From Akebia trifoliata (lineage: Eukaryota > Streptophyta > Magnoliopsida > Ranunculales > Lardizabalaceae): a stretch of DNA of 64,000 nucleotides. The DNA lies in assembly GCA_017979445.1 (NCBI GenBank), contig CM030705.1:9250679-9314678 (forward strand), given 5' to 3'. The stretch's first letter is position 1. Every line of letters begins with the position of its first letter. The position numbers were made by a program, and so were the translations under genes. Below, in pieces: positions 1 to 11,080 of this stretch. The notes under the pieces are model-generated. The model saw only the letters and a program-made list of their open reading frames with translations, was not told where the DNA came from and did not search any database.

Positions 1-654
1 ATGGCTACTGGCACTATCGTATCAAAGGTAGGTGATGAGGAATTTTTGTGTGGGTCCCACAAACTGTCTTATCAGAGTAATAGATTGAGAGGAGTCCAGT
101 TGAAAATTGATGATACGACGAAAGTGTATCCAATATCACGTGCCACGTGTACTAGACCAGTTAGGTTCTAATGGTGGGGCCTTTGATAATTGCAAGTTGA
201 ACATCATGATTGTTTACATGAAATGTTAAAGATAGATAAGACTTCGATTTCTATGTAAACAAGTGGGTCCCAATCAAATTTGGTTGTTACTTCAATTTAT
301 TTATTTCTGTCGGGATGGTGGTTGCAAAGCATTATCTTATAAGCTAAAATTCGACTCGATCTTGTAAAGATTTTTCCATCAAATCTAATCTAAAATGACG
401 TTTGATGCGAATATATGTGGAGAAACAAAGGTGCCCTCATTATCGGTACAAATTTTTTAGATATCGTTTAATTTAAAGATTTCCATCAAATAGACTCTTG
501 AGAGATGAAGATATATTGAACGAACACCCTAAGATAAAAGGCCTTTGGGGGACAAGTATTGATCACTAAGAATCAATGTTTTTGCCTTTTTTGCAATATT
601 TTTTTGATTGATGTAATCTAAGTATTATTATTATTTTCGGTAATCGGGTGTCCC

Positions 655-725
655 TATAGACAACGGATTGGGTTTGTATCTGGGTTGCCTGCACATCACA
701 CACACCAATTAAGTGAGGGTGCGCC
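655..725. repeat. Dispersed repeat fragment shared with 60.05-60.16 kb
   Basis: Contains a GGGTG(T/C)CC segment and, some 50 bases on, TGCACATCACACACAC-like sequence. The same two blocks in the same order occur at 60045-60155. It is probably a piece of a dispersed, SINE-like element, but no ends or target-site duplication were seen, so the class is undecided. Confidence 0.4.
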
Positions 726-1017
726 CTAAGAAATTAATACTCATATTAGATATTGAACTTAGGGCTTATAGGCATTAATCGCTTATCGCTCCGAAATTGC
801 CATTGAGCCAACCCCTTGGGTTAATGTACACTAAATATCAATATTATAGATTCCTTTAATAATCAATTCTAGGGATTGGTACTACTTCCTAGGGATTGAG
901 AATTTCCTTCTCAACTGTTCATCTGATGGAGATGCTATTATTTTCCTTCTTATAGTTGATTTGCCATGTTGCACTTTAAGCCTTTATTACGTTATACATT
1001 ATTTACCTCTAAAGTGT

Positions 1018-1140
1018 AGGATTCGGTTTAAATTGATAATCGAACCAAACTGATGACTTTGAGTTGGTTTGGTTCAGAAAAAGTTGTGGTTTGGTTCTTG
1101 ATTCAAGGTTCGTATAGAATTGAACCAACCTTTGTAAAAT
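1018..1140. repeat. Fragment of a hAT-type MITE (GGTTTGGTTC-rich)
   Basis: The sequence is built of GAACCAAAC / GGTTTGGTTC motifs like the interior of the complete hAT-type element at 13937-14420. The terminal TAGGGGTGCAA repeats are missing, so this is a decayed or truncated copy. Confidence 0.45.
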
Positions 1141-1206
1141 AAATAAATAAATATGTTAATTTATCATGAATTGGAGTATGAAGGAAGGTGGAGGATGATT
1201 GGGTTT

Positions 1207-1312
1207 TTTAGAGAGTTGCTATTGACACCCCAACTTTTACTTATTCCATCATAAAGAAAAGGCAATGGTTGAGAATAAGTAAAAGTTAGGGTGTCAATAG
1301 AAACTCTCTCTC
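1207..1312. repeat. Short palindromic element
   Basis: The left arm runs from about 1211 (GAGAGTTGCTATTGACACCC and onward to ACTTATTC) and is repeated inverted as GAATAAGT...GGGTGTCAATAGAAACTCTC up to about 1307. The arms are about 36 bp with few mismatches, separated by about 30 bp. It is a small foldback/MITE-like element directly left of the Tourist-like MITE. Confidence 0.6.
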
Positions 1313-1317
1313 TCTTA

Positions 1318-1976
1318 GGGTATGTTTGATTGCATGGAAAGTCACTTTCCATGGAATTTGAAATCCATGGAAAATTAGTTGTGGAAAATAGGTAAGGTTG
1401 GAAAATCAAATTCCATTGTTTGATTTCACTTGAATAAAATCATGGAAAAATATGAGAAAAAAGAAGAAGAGGAGAAGAAGGAAGAAGATAAGAGGAGGGG
1501 GAGAGGAAGAAGAAGATGACGAGGAAGAGGAAGAGGGGAGGATGTGACGGCGAAGGTGGCGGTGGCGGCGACGACGGAGGTAAGTGAGGAAGATGGGGGG
1601 AGAACGTGGTGGTGGTGGTGGCGACGGAGGAGGTGAGGGATGGAGAAGAAGAAGAAGAAGAAAAAGAAGAAGAGAGAGAGAAGGTGGTCGGAGACAAAGT
1701 CGATGGTGACGGCGATGACGATGACGACGACGACGAGGTTAGTGTAACAGTGGTGGTGGTGGTGGTGGTGGTAGGGAAGAATTGATGATGGAAAATATGG
1801 GTGGATTTCATTTTCCCACCCATATAAGTGGGAAAATGAAATCCATGATTTAGTGGACTTTTTGAATGGGGTGGAAAATGAATTTCATTTCCATGTGCAA
1901 TCAAACACTTGAAAAATGTCATTTTCCATGAAAATTGATTTTCCATCCTATTTTCCATGTGCAATCAAACATACCC
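1318..1976. mobile_element. Tourist-like (PIF/Harbinger) MITE with TTA duplication
   Basis: Terminal inverted repeats are GGGTATGTTTGATTGCA at the left and the inverted form TGCAATCAAACATACCC at the right. A 3 bp TTA flanks each end (1315-1317 and 1977-1979). A T(T/A)A duplication and a GGG..TGTTTG terminus are typical of PIF/Harbinger Tourist elements. Subterminal copies of TTTCCATG and ATTTCCA motifs extend the inverted symmetry. The interior (about 1446-1780) is an unusual GA/GGT/GAC-rich triplet tract. It encodes no transposase, so it is non-autonomous. Confidence 0.75.
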
Positions 1977-2373
1977 TTATATTTTTCATTTGTCAGATTT
2001 AAGATCTTATATTAGCCTAATCCTAATATTAAACAACTACTGAAGTTGGTTGAATGTGCTATAGTGCTCATAACGCTGAAGTAATAAAACCCAAACTTTT
2101 GTTATGTTTAAATAGTGTGTTTTAATCTTTGATTAAGTTGTGATAAATAATTTAAAAAATTAGGGTTAATAATTAAAATGTGGGGTGCCAATAATAACTC
2201 TCCTCTATGTGTGCGCGCGCGATTGCTTCTTATGAGTCAGGACATAGATTAAAAAGAAAAAGAGAAAAGATATCGGAGATTCCTAAACGATGTATTCAAG
2301 CATTTTTCATCGTGGGCCCGAAGCCACCCAGAAGCCTAATTCAAGAAGTTATGAAAACTACTTGAATCCAATT

Positions 2374-2555
2374 GCTCGAAATCAGAGAGATGGGCCATAA
2401 ACATTTATGGCTCAAGGATCTGAGCCATTGGATTTTGTGTTTAAAGGGTTCGGATCATGTGTTTGCTCGAAACCAGAGAGATGGGCCATAAACATTTATG
2501 GCTCAAGGATCTGAGCCATTGGTTTTTGTGTTTAAAGGGTTCGGATCATATGTTT
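2374..2555. repeat. Two-copy tandem repeat, period 91 bp
   Basis: GCTCGAAA(T/C)CAGAGAGATG starts at 2374 and again at 2465. The two 91 bp units are nearly identical, with only a few substitutions, so the duplication is recent. No coding function is visible. Confidence 0.85.
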
Positions 2556-3095
2556 TTTTCACGGGTCATTCTTAATCCCAACCCCTTTTCGAATTTTTCT
2601 ATAACAATGTCATATAGTTGTTTTAGATTGAGCCCTGGTCTATTAATGGGTTGGATAGAACCAATGGGCTTCAAGCGAATGAGCCTAGTCTTGGTATTAT
2701 ATCTCTAGAACAAAAGGCAAGACTGGGGCCTAGTTTTAGGATCCGCCAATCAAACAAACTGATCTTTCTTACTGGTACTAATGGGCCCCAATCCGGTTCA
2801 AACAGATAGATAAAAAGGTTTATTAGGCTAAATCTTGGGCCAGTCCTAAGTAAAGGAATCTTCGACATTGAACTGTTGTTCATAAATGTATGTTCAAAAC
2901 ATTGGTCACGACGAATAGGCTATGTGAAACACTTTTTGGGCCCACTTAAGCCCAAGGCTTAAGGCCGGCTCAAACGGCCTGTAAGTGATGGTGAATTATG
3001 CACCCCGCGCACTGAAGTATCACAATCTCGATTTATGTTTCTAATCGTTCCCGCTCTCTCTCTTCTCTCTCTTTAGGAGCTGCAGGTGCTCATTA

Positions 3096-6000
3096 ATGGC
3101 AGAAATTACTCAAGTCGCGAAGGTTAGGGTTTGTTTCATTGTTGCCTAACGTTTGTTTCAGTAACGTCTGAAGTTTCGTTACCTCATTTTTGCCTAACGT
3201 TTGTAATGTTTATGAAATTTCAGTTCAATGGAACATTTTTGGGGATTTTACCGAGATTCAATCGAAACTTGAATATCTCTGTTGTGTTTGCTTAATTTCA
3301 TCCATATTGACTCTCGATTTGAGTTGAGTTTGATTAGATTCAATCCATTTTAGAGCAAAACCTGTAATGTTGTTTTGAATCTGCTCGATTTTGCATATAA
3401 TTACTTAAATGATTTTGTGTGTGTGTGTGAGTGTGTGCAAACATCATGTCGATATCGAAAAATCTGAGATCTAAACATGAATTCTGATTGTGTAAGACAC
3501 GGAATTCTGGAAACACATTTGGAAAGAGTACAATATCATGTAAAACATAGAGTTTTTAATTGCTTTAGCTTTCAAACTCTAAATCTCAGTAGATTTTCGA
3601 TGAATCGATGTTATTAGAAACGAAACATGCCTTTTGAAGAATTGCTAGTAGAAGTTTGTTTGTCCAAATTACTGGTTACAATGGAAATTCATTGTTTTGA
3701 CATAGTAGAATCTCTTTTGCAGTTAAGCGGGAGGTTGTTTAAATATCATGCTTTTCTTTGTAACATTGATTTCTCACAATTTACTGTTCTTGTAATTGTA
3801 GAAATATATTGAAAAAAGAAGACGAAAAGAATTGGCTCTTTCATCTTCTTTTCATCGCTCTGTGTATTCAGAGGTAAATCAGATGCATACCTTCAGTTTC
3901 ATGGTGATGTATAATGGATTGTTAAGTTCATGACTCCAACCTCTATCATTTACAACATAAATGTCTAGTATTTAATTTGTGATGCTTTATACTTGCATAT
4001 CAAATTTTCTTATAACCATACACATAGACATGAAATTTGTTTAGTTTTTAGTACATAATCCATGGGATAATGTACTTGGATTTCTTGATGAAGATCTCTA
4101 ATACTATCTAATTAAATTTGTTTTCTCATCTAGTGCCCTTCATTATTTATTTATTTATTTACAGATTGAAGAGGTTGGATGGGAACATTTGGTGGGGTTG
4201 GGTGAAGACCTAACCTTTATTACCTTCCGCATCATGTAAGTTGAGAAAGGAAGACTTCCATGCTTACAATCTATATGTACTTCGATTTATTTTTGCTTAT
4301 GAAGTAAAGACCGAGTTTTCTTTTATATGTCTTTTATCTGAGATTGGTGTAGAAGATGCTTCTATGAATGTCTTACTTTTATTTTTTGAAATTCTAGCCT
4401 TTTGTTGCATTCAGTGAACATCACTTCCATTGTGCTGAAGAAAAGTTGATGTTGAATCAGCAAGCATCTTATACAATGTGTAATATGATTCAAAATTTTA
4501 CTAGATAGAAGTCAAGGGCTAAGAAACTTTCTGGAAACTGGAAATGTAGTTCTTGATATATTTAGAAGATATAGATCCATTGAATAAAGAGCGAATAGAT
4601 ATGTGAACATTAATGCACATCAACCAATATTATACCAAACTACCATAAAAGCGATTTGGTGGTTATGCATTAGTAATTTTGTGATAAAGTTCTTTCTTCT
4701 TGAGAAACAAGGGCTTTGAGGGCATGCTATTGTTGGCTGAAAAGGCTACATCTTGCATTATGTGAAAGTTTTATATCAAAGGGTAAAAATTTATTGGTAT
4801 TCTCCTCAATTGTGAAGAATTATCAAATGTTTTAATAGTACTCATTCAAAACATAGCATGGATGTGGATTTTTAATGCAATGAAAGTGGTCATATGTAAC
4901 CAACAAAAAAAGGAGGTTAGAATAAAATTCAATGATCATTGTCATTCAATGCCATGGTAGTGCCAAGGGCATTATCGTCATCACCATCGTATGCTTCTCC
5001 CCAAAACTGGAGTCGGCATGAACTATTTGAACATTTCTCTCTATCCTAGTTACAAGTGACTCATATTGGATTGGCTCTAGTCCCATTTTTGCTTGCTTTA
5101 GTTATAGATGAAGTAATTGTTCACAATCAAGAGTAGGTCCCTTGGTGAATGTTATTTGCAAATGATGTATTGTTTGTTAATGTGACTAGAAAGAGAGAGT
5201 CAAGACTCTAGAGAGCTACTTTGGAGTCCAAACCCTTGTCACTAATACCCAAGTCCCTTCATACATATTACAATGGCATACTTGAATATTTTAATACTCC
5301 TACCTTCTATATAAAGACCATGTCTAGTATTTCGAAGTATGAGTTTCCATGGATTACAAGAGAGTGTAGAGCATACAGCCATGTTGCATTAATCCATACA
5401 GGTTTCTCCTGAGTTACTAAGTGATATATGATCTAAAGAAGTTAATTTTTTTGCTTGAATAATTTCATCAGACCTTTTTTTATTAAATATTAGAGATTAG
5501 ACATTATAAAACCATGCACGTCAATAATATACTGAAAATATTTTCATAAGCCTTTTGTTTCATTGTTTTGTTTACATAGATTCATTTTGTTTTCATAACT
5601 TACTAATTTAGGCTTACTTATTTCTGAGTGCTAGAGATAAGAAGGGAAAAACGCATGTTATGGCGATACATTTGCCTCGAAGCTATCCCAAATGTGCACC
5701 TTCGATTTCAGCGGTTGGTTTCTTTTTACTGAAGTTTATGATCCCATGCCTCTTGTTGGTTTGTTAAAGTTGAATCTTGATTGAAATATTGAACTAAAAT
5801 CTATCTTTTCAGCTAATAGTGATGCCTTGGCTGCCCATTCTTTTGTGTGAACTGCAGACCCGCATTTATGGTTTCTTGTAAATGGGTGTAGCGCCCATGC
5901 TGAACATGTGTCTGATACCGAGAGTGGACTCTGATGTGTTCTGAATTTATCATTGTCTCTCTCTTTTTACATGCAAGATAATACATATCATTTACCACAA

Positions 6001-9000
6001 GTACGAGTTCGACCTTTTCACATTAAAATTTTATGTATATAAAATACAGCTTACATTTCACTTCATGGCTTTAGACAACATTGAATGGAGGAACATGATT
6101 TGTTCAACTAACCCTGAATTCCAAAATTTGGGAATAAGGGTTGATGATGATGAGCAAATATAACTCTATATAAATGTATGCTCTTGTCTATTGTGATATA
6201 ACCTTAGATCATAGGATCTCACTTTACATAACATCATAACTGTAATTATCCTTATTGTTATATAAACTCTTTTAGTTTTTTTTACTTTAAATCATGTTGT
6301 TGAATTCATGAATTCCATATTTCAGGTCTGCCAAAGTCGATAGCTTACTTGTATCAATGCAATTTTTCTTACTAGTGTAGAATTTATTAGCTTAGAGAAA
6401 GAGATACATAACGATTATACAATGTGGCTGTGAAATCTAGGGCTATGTTACCTGATTTGTGGGTTTGTTCGGTTCGAAGTGGTTCGCCACTTGAGAATGA
6501 ACCCAGTTCGCAGCGCATTTGAAAGTTGAATAATGAGTAGGCTAAAGATAGCAGATTTTGGGAAGAAAAAAATCAACATTTTCTTTTCATAGGTTGAAAA
6601 TGAGGGTATTTAGTCATTTTTCATTAGTCTATTATTAAAGACTAAGGTCAAAGGGGGCATACTATCAGTTCAAAACTTTAGGGGGATAGTTCATATATTA
6701 TGACGAGGTGGAGGAGGATGTAAAAAAGTAAAAGTAAAAGTAAAATGAAATTCAAGTTGTTCGCTTCATTTCACGAACCTACAACGAACCGTACCGCAAA
6801 TTGGTTGAGTTCGAACCGATTCGTGGTTCGGTACTAAACTAACGAATTGGGTAACCCTGGTCTAGGGGACCTGCCATGGAAAGAAAAAAAATATGAAAAA
6901 AATAAAACAAAACCTACTGCAGTGGTAACAACCCTCCATCTAAATACAAAATCCTCACAGAGTAGTCCCTTACATTCTACCCAGAAGCCAACCTTCTTCC
7001 AAATCTTTCCAAGACCGGGTCCTAAATGGATTTGAATGATTATTCACTCCTAAAGGGAGACCCAAGTAGTTTGAAGGTAACTTACCAAACTCGCGACCCA
7101 AAATACCAGCCAGCTACTCGGTATTCACCACTTCATCTACCTTACTCTATACTATAGCCAACTGTCTCAAAGCAACAAGACAAACCTCTTAAGATTTAGA
7201 GTTCAGATCGAGACACTCGGACAAATAATAAGGTGTTATCTGCAAACTAAAAACAAGAAATTTTAAGGTTCTTACCACCCATAACCGTCCAAGAACCCTT
7301 TCTCTGCGGTTCTATCAGATCATTCTTTCTGTGGCTTCTGTTGTCATATTGAAAAATAAATAAGCTAAGGGGGACCTTGGTCTCATGACTCTAGAGCCTT
7401 AGAATGGTCAATATGGGAGACATTGACCAACACAGTGGAAACACAAGTCTCATTCTAATTCCTCTTTGTATAGCCACGACCTAATCCAAAAACTCTCAAT
7501 TTACATGATATTCCATGACTGCTAACATTTTGGAAAGTGTAAAATTTTGTATCTAAATCTCTTATTTCATCTTTAATCCATGGCTTCCACTATCATATTG
7601 AAAAGTAAGTAAGATAAGAGGACCTTGGTGTCATGCCTCTACAACCTTATAAAAGTCAGTAGGGGAGCCATTGACCAACAATAGTGGAAGCACAAATTTC
7701 ATTCCAAATCCTCTTTTTTTAGTCACCCTTAGTCAAAAACCGCCAACTTACATGATCATACTCCTTTTCCATGTTAATCTTATAAACAAAATCTGGAGTG
7801 CCATAATGTTGTTTTGAATCTATGCACTCATTTGCAAAGAACACCATTTAAGATTTGCTTGCCTCTTACAAAGTCTCCTTGGTCCACATAGATTGAAGTA
7901 GGTAGAATCAAGTTAATCTAAGTAGCTATAGTTTTAGCTATGATCTTTTATACCCTCCCAACCTGGCTTATCAATGCAACATAGCAGCAAACATTTTGGA
8001 AACATTTTGCACCTAAATCTTTTATTACATCTTCCTTTTTAGGATGTGCCTTACGTTTGTGCGTTGAAGTGGTCAACAATATCAAGATTGAAGGATGTTG
8101 TGCACCAGTTTCGTGAGGTAGCTCTGGCAAATTTGCTAAGCAAGTTGTAGTGTATAACTTGTTATTTCGACTACTTCCCTTTTCTGTTTGAGGATGTGGT
8201 CTACCATATCAATAGCTCCTGTGCTCATGAATGCATGATTTTCCTAATGAATGCACTTCATTTACAATTATATCCAGCATTTGGAGAAATTTCAAGAATT
8301 TTGGTCCACTTTGGATGATATTGACAAAGCTCTTTGGGTTGTTCATCCAAGACAACCTTCCCGTGCTACATCATGTCGCCAGATTAACCTAGGTGAGATT
8401 TTTTTATTTATTTTAAATCACACATGCATTGGTGGTTAGTGTATTTATATTACACCACATCTTCCCATTGATCCTAGTCAACACTTTCAATTTGATTAGG
8501 AAATGATTGTTATATCGTAGTATCTGTAAATGCTTCCAATCCAAGCTCCTTACCAGAGTAAGAATTTATCTGAACTTGGCTTATAATGTTGCTTATGCTG
8601 CCTTATCTTTCATTCATTAATGGGATTGTGGTGCTAGGTGTCGTTTTTTGGGTCCAGACCCAACAGTTGACTCTATAAGGAAGACATGGAGGAGAAATAG
8701 CAAACGATGGTAAATTTCAAGCCATGTTCATGGATTTTTTGGTCGTTTGAGTTATGATGTCAATCACATGGTTTACATATGAAATATTTATTTCTTCGTA
8801 TTAAAATTGAAAATGACTTTGCAACTATTTATTACGTGTGTTTGGGTATCTATATATCATGCAAATGCATGAAGGAGTCATCATCATCATCATCATCGAA
8901 GCCTTATCTCAAAGATCTGAGGTTGGTTGAATGAATCTTTTTTCCTGTATTCAATTCTTTCTAACACCACATCTTCTATTATTGATAGTGTGTTCATATT

Positions 9001-11080
9001 CGCTTTCACGACCTTAATACAGGTTCTTTTGGACCTTTTCTCATTCGTTTAGAACCTTAAACATGCATATTCCTTCTAATTGAGGTTTTAATTGGCCTTC
9101 GATGTACGTTTCAAACCATCTCAATTGACTTTCTTATAGTTTATTGCCTATTAGAGCTACTCCTACTTTTTCTCATCTGCGTTCATTTCTAATTTTATCT
9201 TTCTTAGTTTTGCACTCATCTTTCTCATCCTCATTTATGCTATATGCTCAATATATTAGCAATGCGTGACCGCAAACGTTCAACTTCATAAAGCATAGCT
9301 GACCTTATTCTCATTTCATAATTTTTTTTTTCCTTTAATTTGATTGGTATATGTTCATTTCTTATTTCTAATTTTAACATGAAGGTTATATTTTTCTTTA
9401 TTTTATTGCAGAAATCATTGAACTTTATAGTTTGGCAGAGTAACCAAACTATGCTGAAACTATTTCATTTTATCATTTTTTGTCTAATCTTCATGGAAAG
9501 AACTCATGTATTTTCTACTTCCTGTTTGTACTCACGCCTGTGGGGCCGATATGGATAACATTTTAGACCATCCATTTGTACTTAGTAATTTTCAACCAGA
9601 GGATCATTGTCACAAAAAATCAGTAAATTTACTATTTTAAAAAGCTTCCTCAAATTAATAGTCCATATTCTTCAAATTTAAGTCAAGTTTTAGTGAAGTA
9701 TGTAAGAATGGATTTAAATTTTGTGAGGATGATCTTCAAGGCTTGCATAATTTACTTTACGGTTGGATTGTCTAAAATATGTTATCGATATGGGCCCCAT
9801 CCACAGGAGTGAGTACAAATAGGGAGATAAGAATGGAGAGCATCTCTATTCTTATTCATATATGCATTGTTATCATCTACTACATCATCATCAACAACAA
9901 AAGAACCAGGTTTCAACTAACTTGAGTTCGCCAAAGTAAGTTTTATAGCCTAATAAGTTGATATTTTGGTAGTCTGTAACCTAGTTGCCATGAGACCTTT
10001 CTGAAAAATACCCTTTCTTATCCGTTATCTTTTCCTTTAGAAAGTCTGTTTTGAATACCATAACACAGTGTTTGCAGCATTAACGTCTCATGTTATTTCC
10101 TTCATCAATATCCCAGCTTGGCAGTTTATGTGATCTGCTATGCTTCACAGGATGAAGGACAAACTATTCCCTGAAAATCTTGCCAGTATATTGGAGACTT
10201 CCCTACCTAGATCTCCAGATGCCCCGAAGAATGATCAGCAAGAAGAATGTGGAATTTGTTATGCTCACTGTCTTCCAATTGGTAAACTTGAAAGTACATG
10301 CTTTGAAAATTTTCAAGGTTTCTCGGTCATTTATTTACCGACAACTATTTTTTTTTTTTTTTGTTAATCAAGACGATGAACTTGGAGCTAAGAGTGGAAG
10401 TGGGCCCGACTATACTTGTGATAACAGCAGCTGCAATAGGGCTTTTCATAGCGTTTGTCTTGGGGATTGGTTGCGTTCTATCACAACAACAAGGCAGTAC
10501 GTTGCTATTATCTCTAAAGCTGTATTGCATTTGCATCTAGTTCATCTGTGAATATCATCTGGAACAAGTTGTATGATTATACTATTTGCAGCTTCCTGTG
10601 TTCCTTGTTCTTTGGCATATTTCAATGTTTGTGAAGGTTTCTACCTCGTAGATCTCAAAGTAAACCCAGTAGATATTCTGGAGATTAGGACCCTACTGAT
10701 ACATAGGCCCTACCCGGAAGACCTCCACCAAAAATCTATCCTATTGGATCATTGTAACAATTTGGCCTTGGGATACTTCCGGTGAACAATCTAGGAGAAA
10801 AGAAGTCAAAATGATTTTGGTTGCAATCATCTGATGGGATTAATATGGGTTGCAATCATCTGTTGGGGTTGATGTTTAGCATAGGGCTCCCAAGGGAAAC
10901 TCTTTTAGAGGTCCCCATGTCCCTTGCATATCTGCCATCCGTATGCCCCATCAAGTATCCTTTTGGTTACTTAATTTATGGTTGTCTTAAATGATGTATT
11001 GCAGGTCATTTGATGTTCTGTTTGGGAACTGCCCCTACTGTTCGGGACCAGTTGCTGTCAAAGTCAGTGTTCATGAGTAA
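3096..11080 (+). CDS. FANCL: FANCL, E3 ubiquitin ligase of the Fanconi anaemia pathway
   Basis: RING-type E3 ligase. In the family it monoubiquitinates FANCD2 (with FANCI) in the nucleus for interstrand-crosslink repair. Eleven exons join in frame: 3096-3122, 3802-3873, 4165-4235, 5635-5713, 8043-8117, 8278-8392, 8500-8557, 8638-8709, 10151-10281, 10373-10496, 11005-11080, giving 900 nt and 299 aa. All introns are GT-AG. The central part (about residues 34-190, GWEHL, RSYPKCAPS, WSTISRLKDVV) is the UBC-fold/DRWD region. The C-terminal RING has CGIC (223-226), C249, C254, H259, C262 and CPYC (284-287), a complete C4HC3 ligand set, followed by WLRSITTTRQSFDVLFGNCP, a stretch typical of FANCL. 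It is shorter than human FANCL (about 375 aa) at the N terminus, where human FANCL has its ELF domain. The first exon codes only nine residues and is the least certain. A Rad6-like E2 gene converges on it. Confidence 0.93.
5041..5330 (+). pseudogene. RTE-type LINE reverse transcriptase remnant in FANCL intron 3
   Basis: Read with small frame corrections, the strand gives ALVIDEVIVHNQE, VPW and then MLFANDVLFVNVTRK, matching the plant RTE-type palm motif normally written FADD. The second catalytic position reads FAND, so the active-site Asp is altered, and stops interrupt the frame. It lies in the same orientation as FANCL inside its third intron. It is a decayed fragment without visible ends. 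Confidence 0.55.
6585..6715. repeat. Half copy of the Mutator-type MITE family
   Basis: The run TGAAAATGAGGGTATTTAGTC, then ACTAAGGTCAAAGGGGGCAT and AAAACTTTAGGGGGATAG, parallels the right arm of the complete element at 17344-17945. Only this half is present. It lies in FANCL intron 4. Confidence 0.45.
6840..7800 (-). pseudogene. Degenerate L1-type LINE reverse transcriptase in FANCL intron 4
   Basis: On the minus strand, segments of a non-LTR reverse transcriptase can be read in order: VNGSPTDFYKVVEA followed by HQGPLILLTYF (about 7690-7590), which resembles VNGSPTGFF..GLRQGDPLSPYLF. A second, diverged copy of the same block follows at about 7450-7330, then EVCLVALRQLA (about 7190) and LPSNYLGLPLGV (about 7080-7035), the thumb-proximal motif of plant L1-like elements. 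Stops and frame changes are frequent. The doubled VNGSPT block suggests a local duplication or two nested truncated copies. Confidence 0.6.
8872..9320 (+). repeat. Probable 3' end of an RTE-type LINE in FANCL intron 8
   Basis: A run of ATC triplets followed by GAAGCCTTATCTCAAA, a GGTTGG(T)TGAATGAATC block and a CT-rich 3' region is the pattern of RTE LINE tails in plants. Related blocks occur at about 50005-50225 and, shorter, at 9860-9935. The call rests on motif similarity only. Confidence 0.4.

Larger units (their letters stand above)
1..3095. other. Left flank and upstream region of FANCL, repeat-rich
   Basis: No gene could be built here. It holds a fragment of an 'adjective' repeat also seen near 60.1 kb (about 655-725), a hAT-MITE fragment (about 1018-1140), a small palindrome (1207-1312), a Tourist-like MITE (1318-1976) and a 91 bp tandem duplication (2374-2555). 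The last 50 bases before the FANCL start are a CT-rich tract ending in TTTAG, which could be a 5' UTR or the end of a leader intron. Confidence 0.6.

Noticed and set aside
1..27. Window opens with ATG and a good splice-donor-like GTAGGT 27 bases on, a possible first exon
   Set aside because: No downstream exon or recognisable peptide could be joined; not enough evidence.
1440..1964. 174-codon minus-strand frame rich in Ser, Thr and Pro
   Set aside because: It lies wholly inside the Tourist-like MITE and is a translation of a triplet-rich tract.
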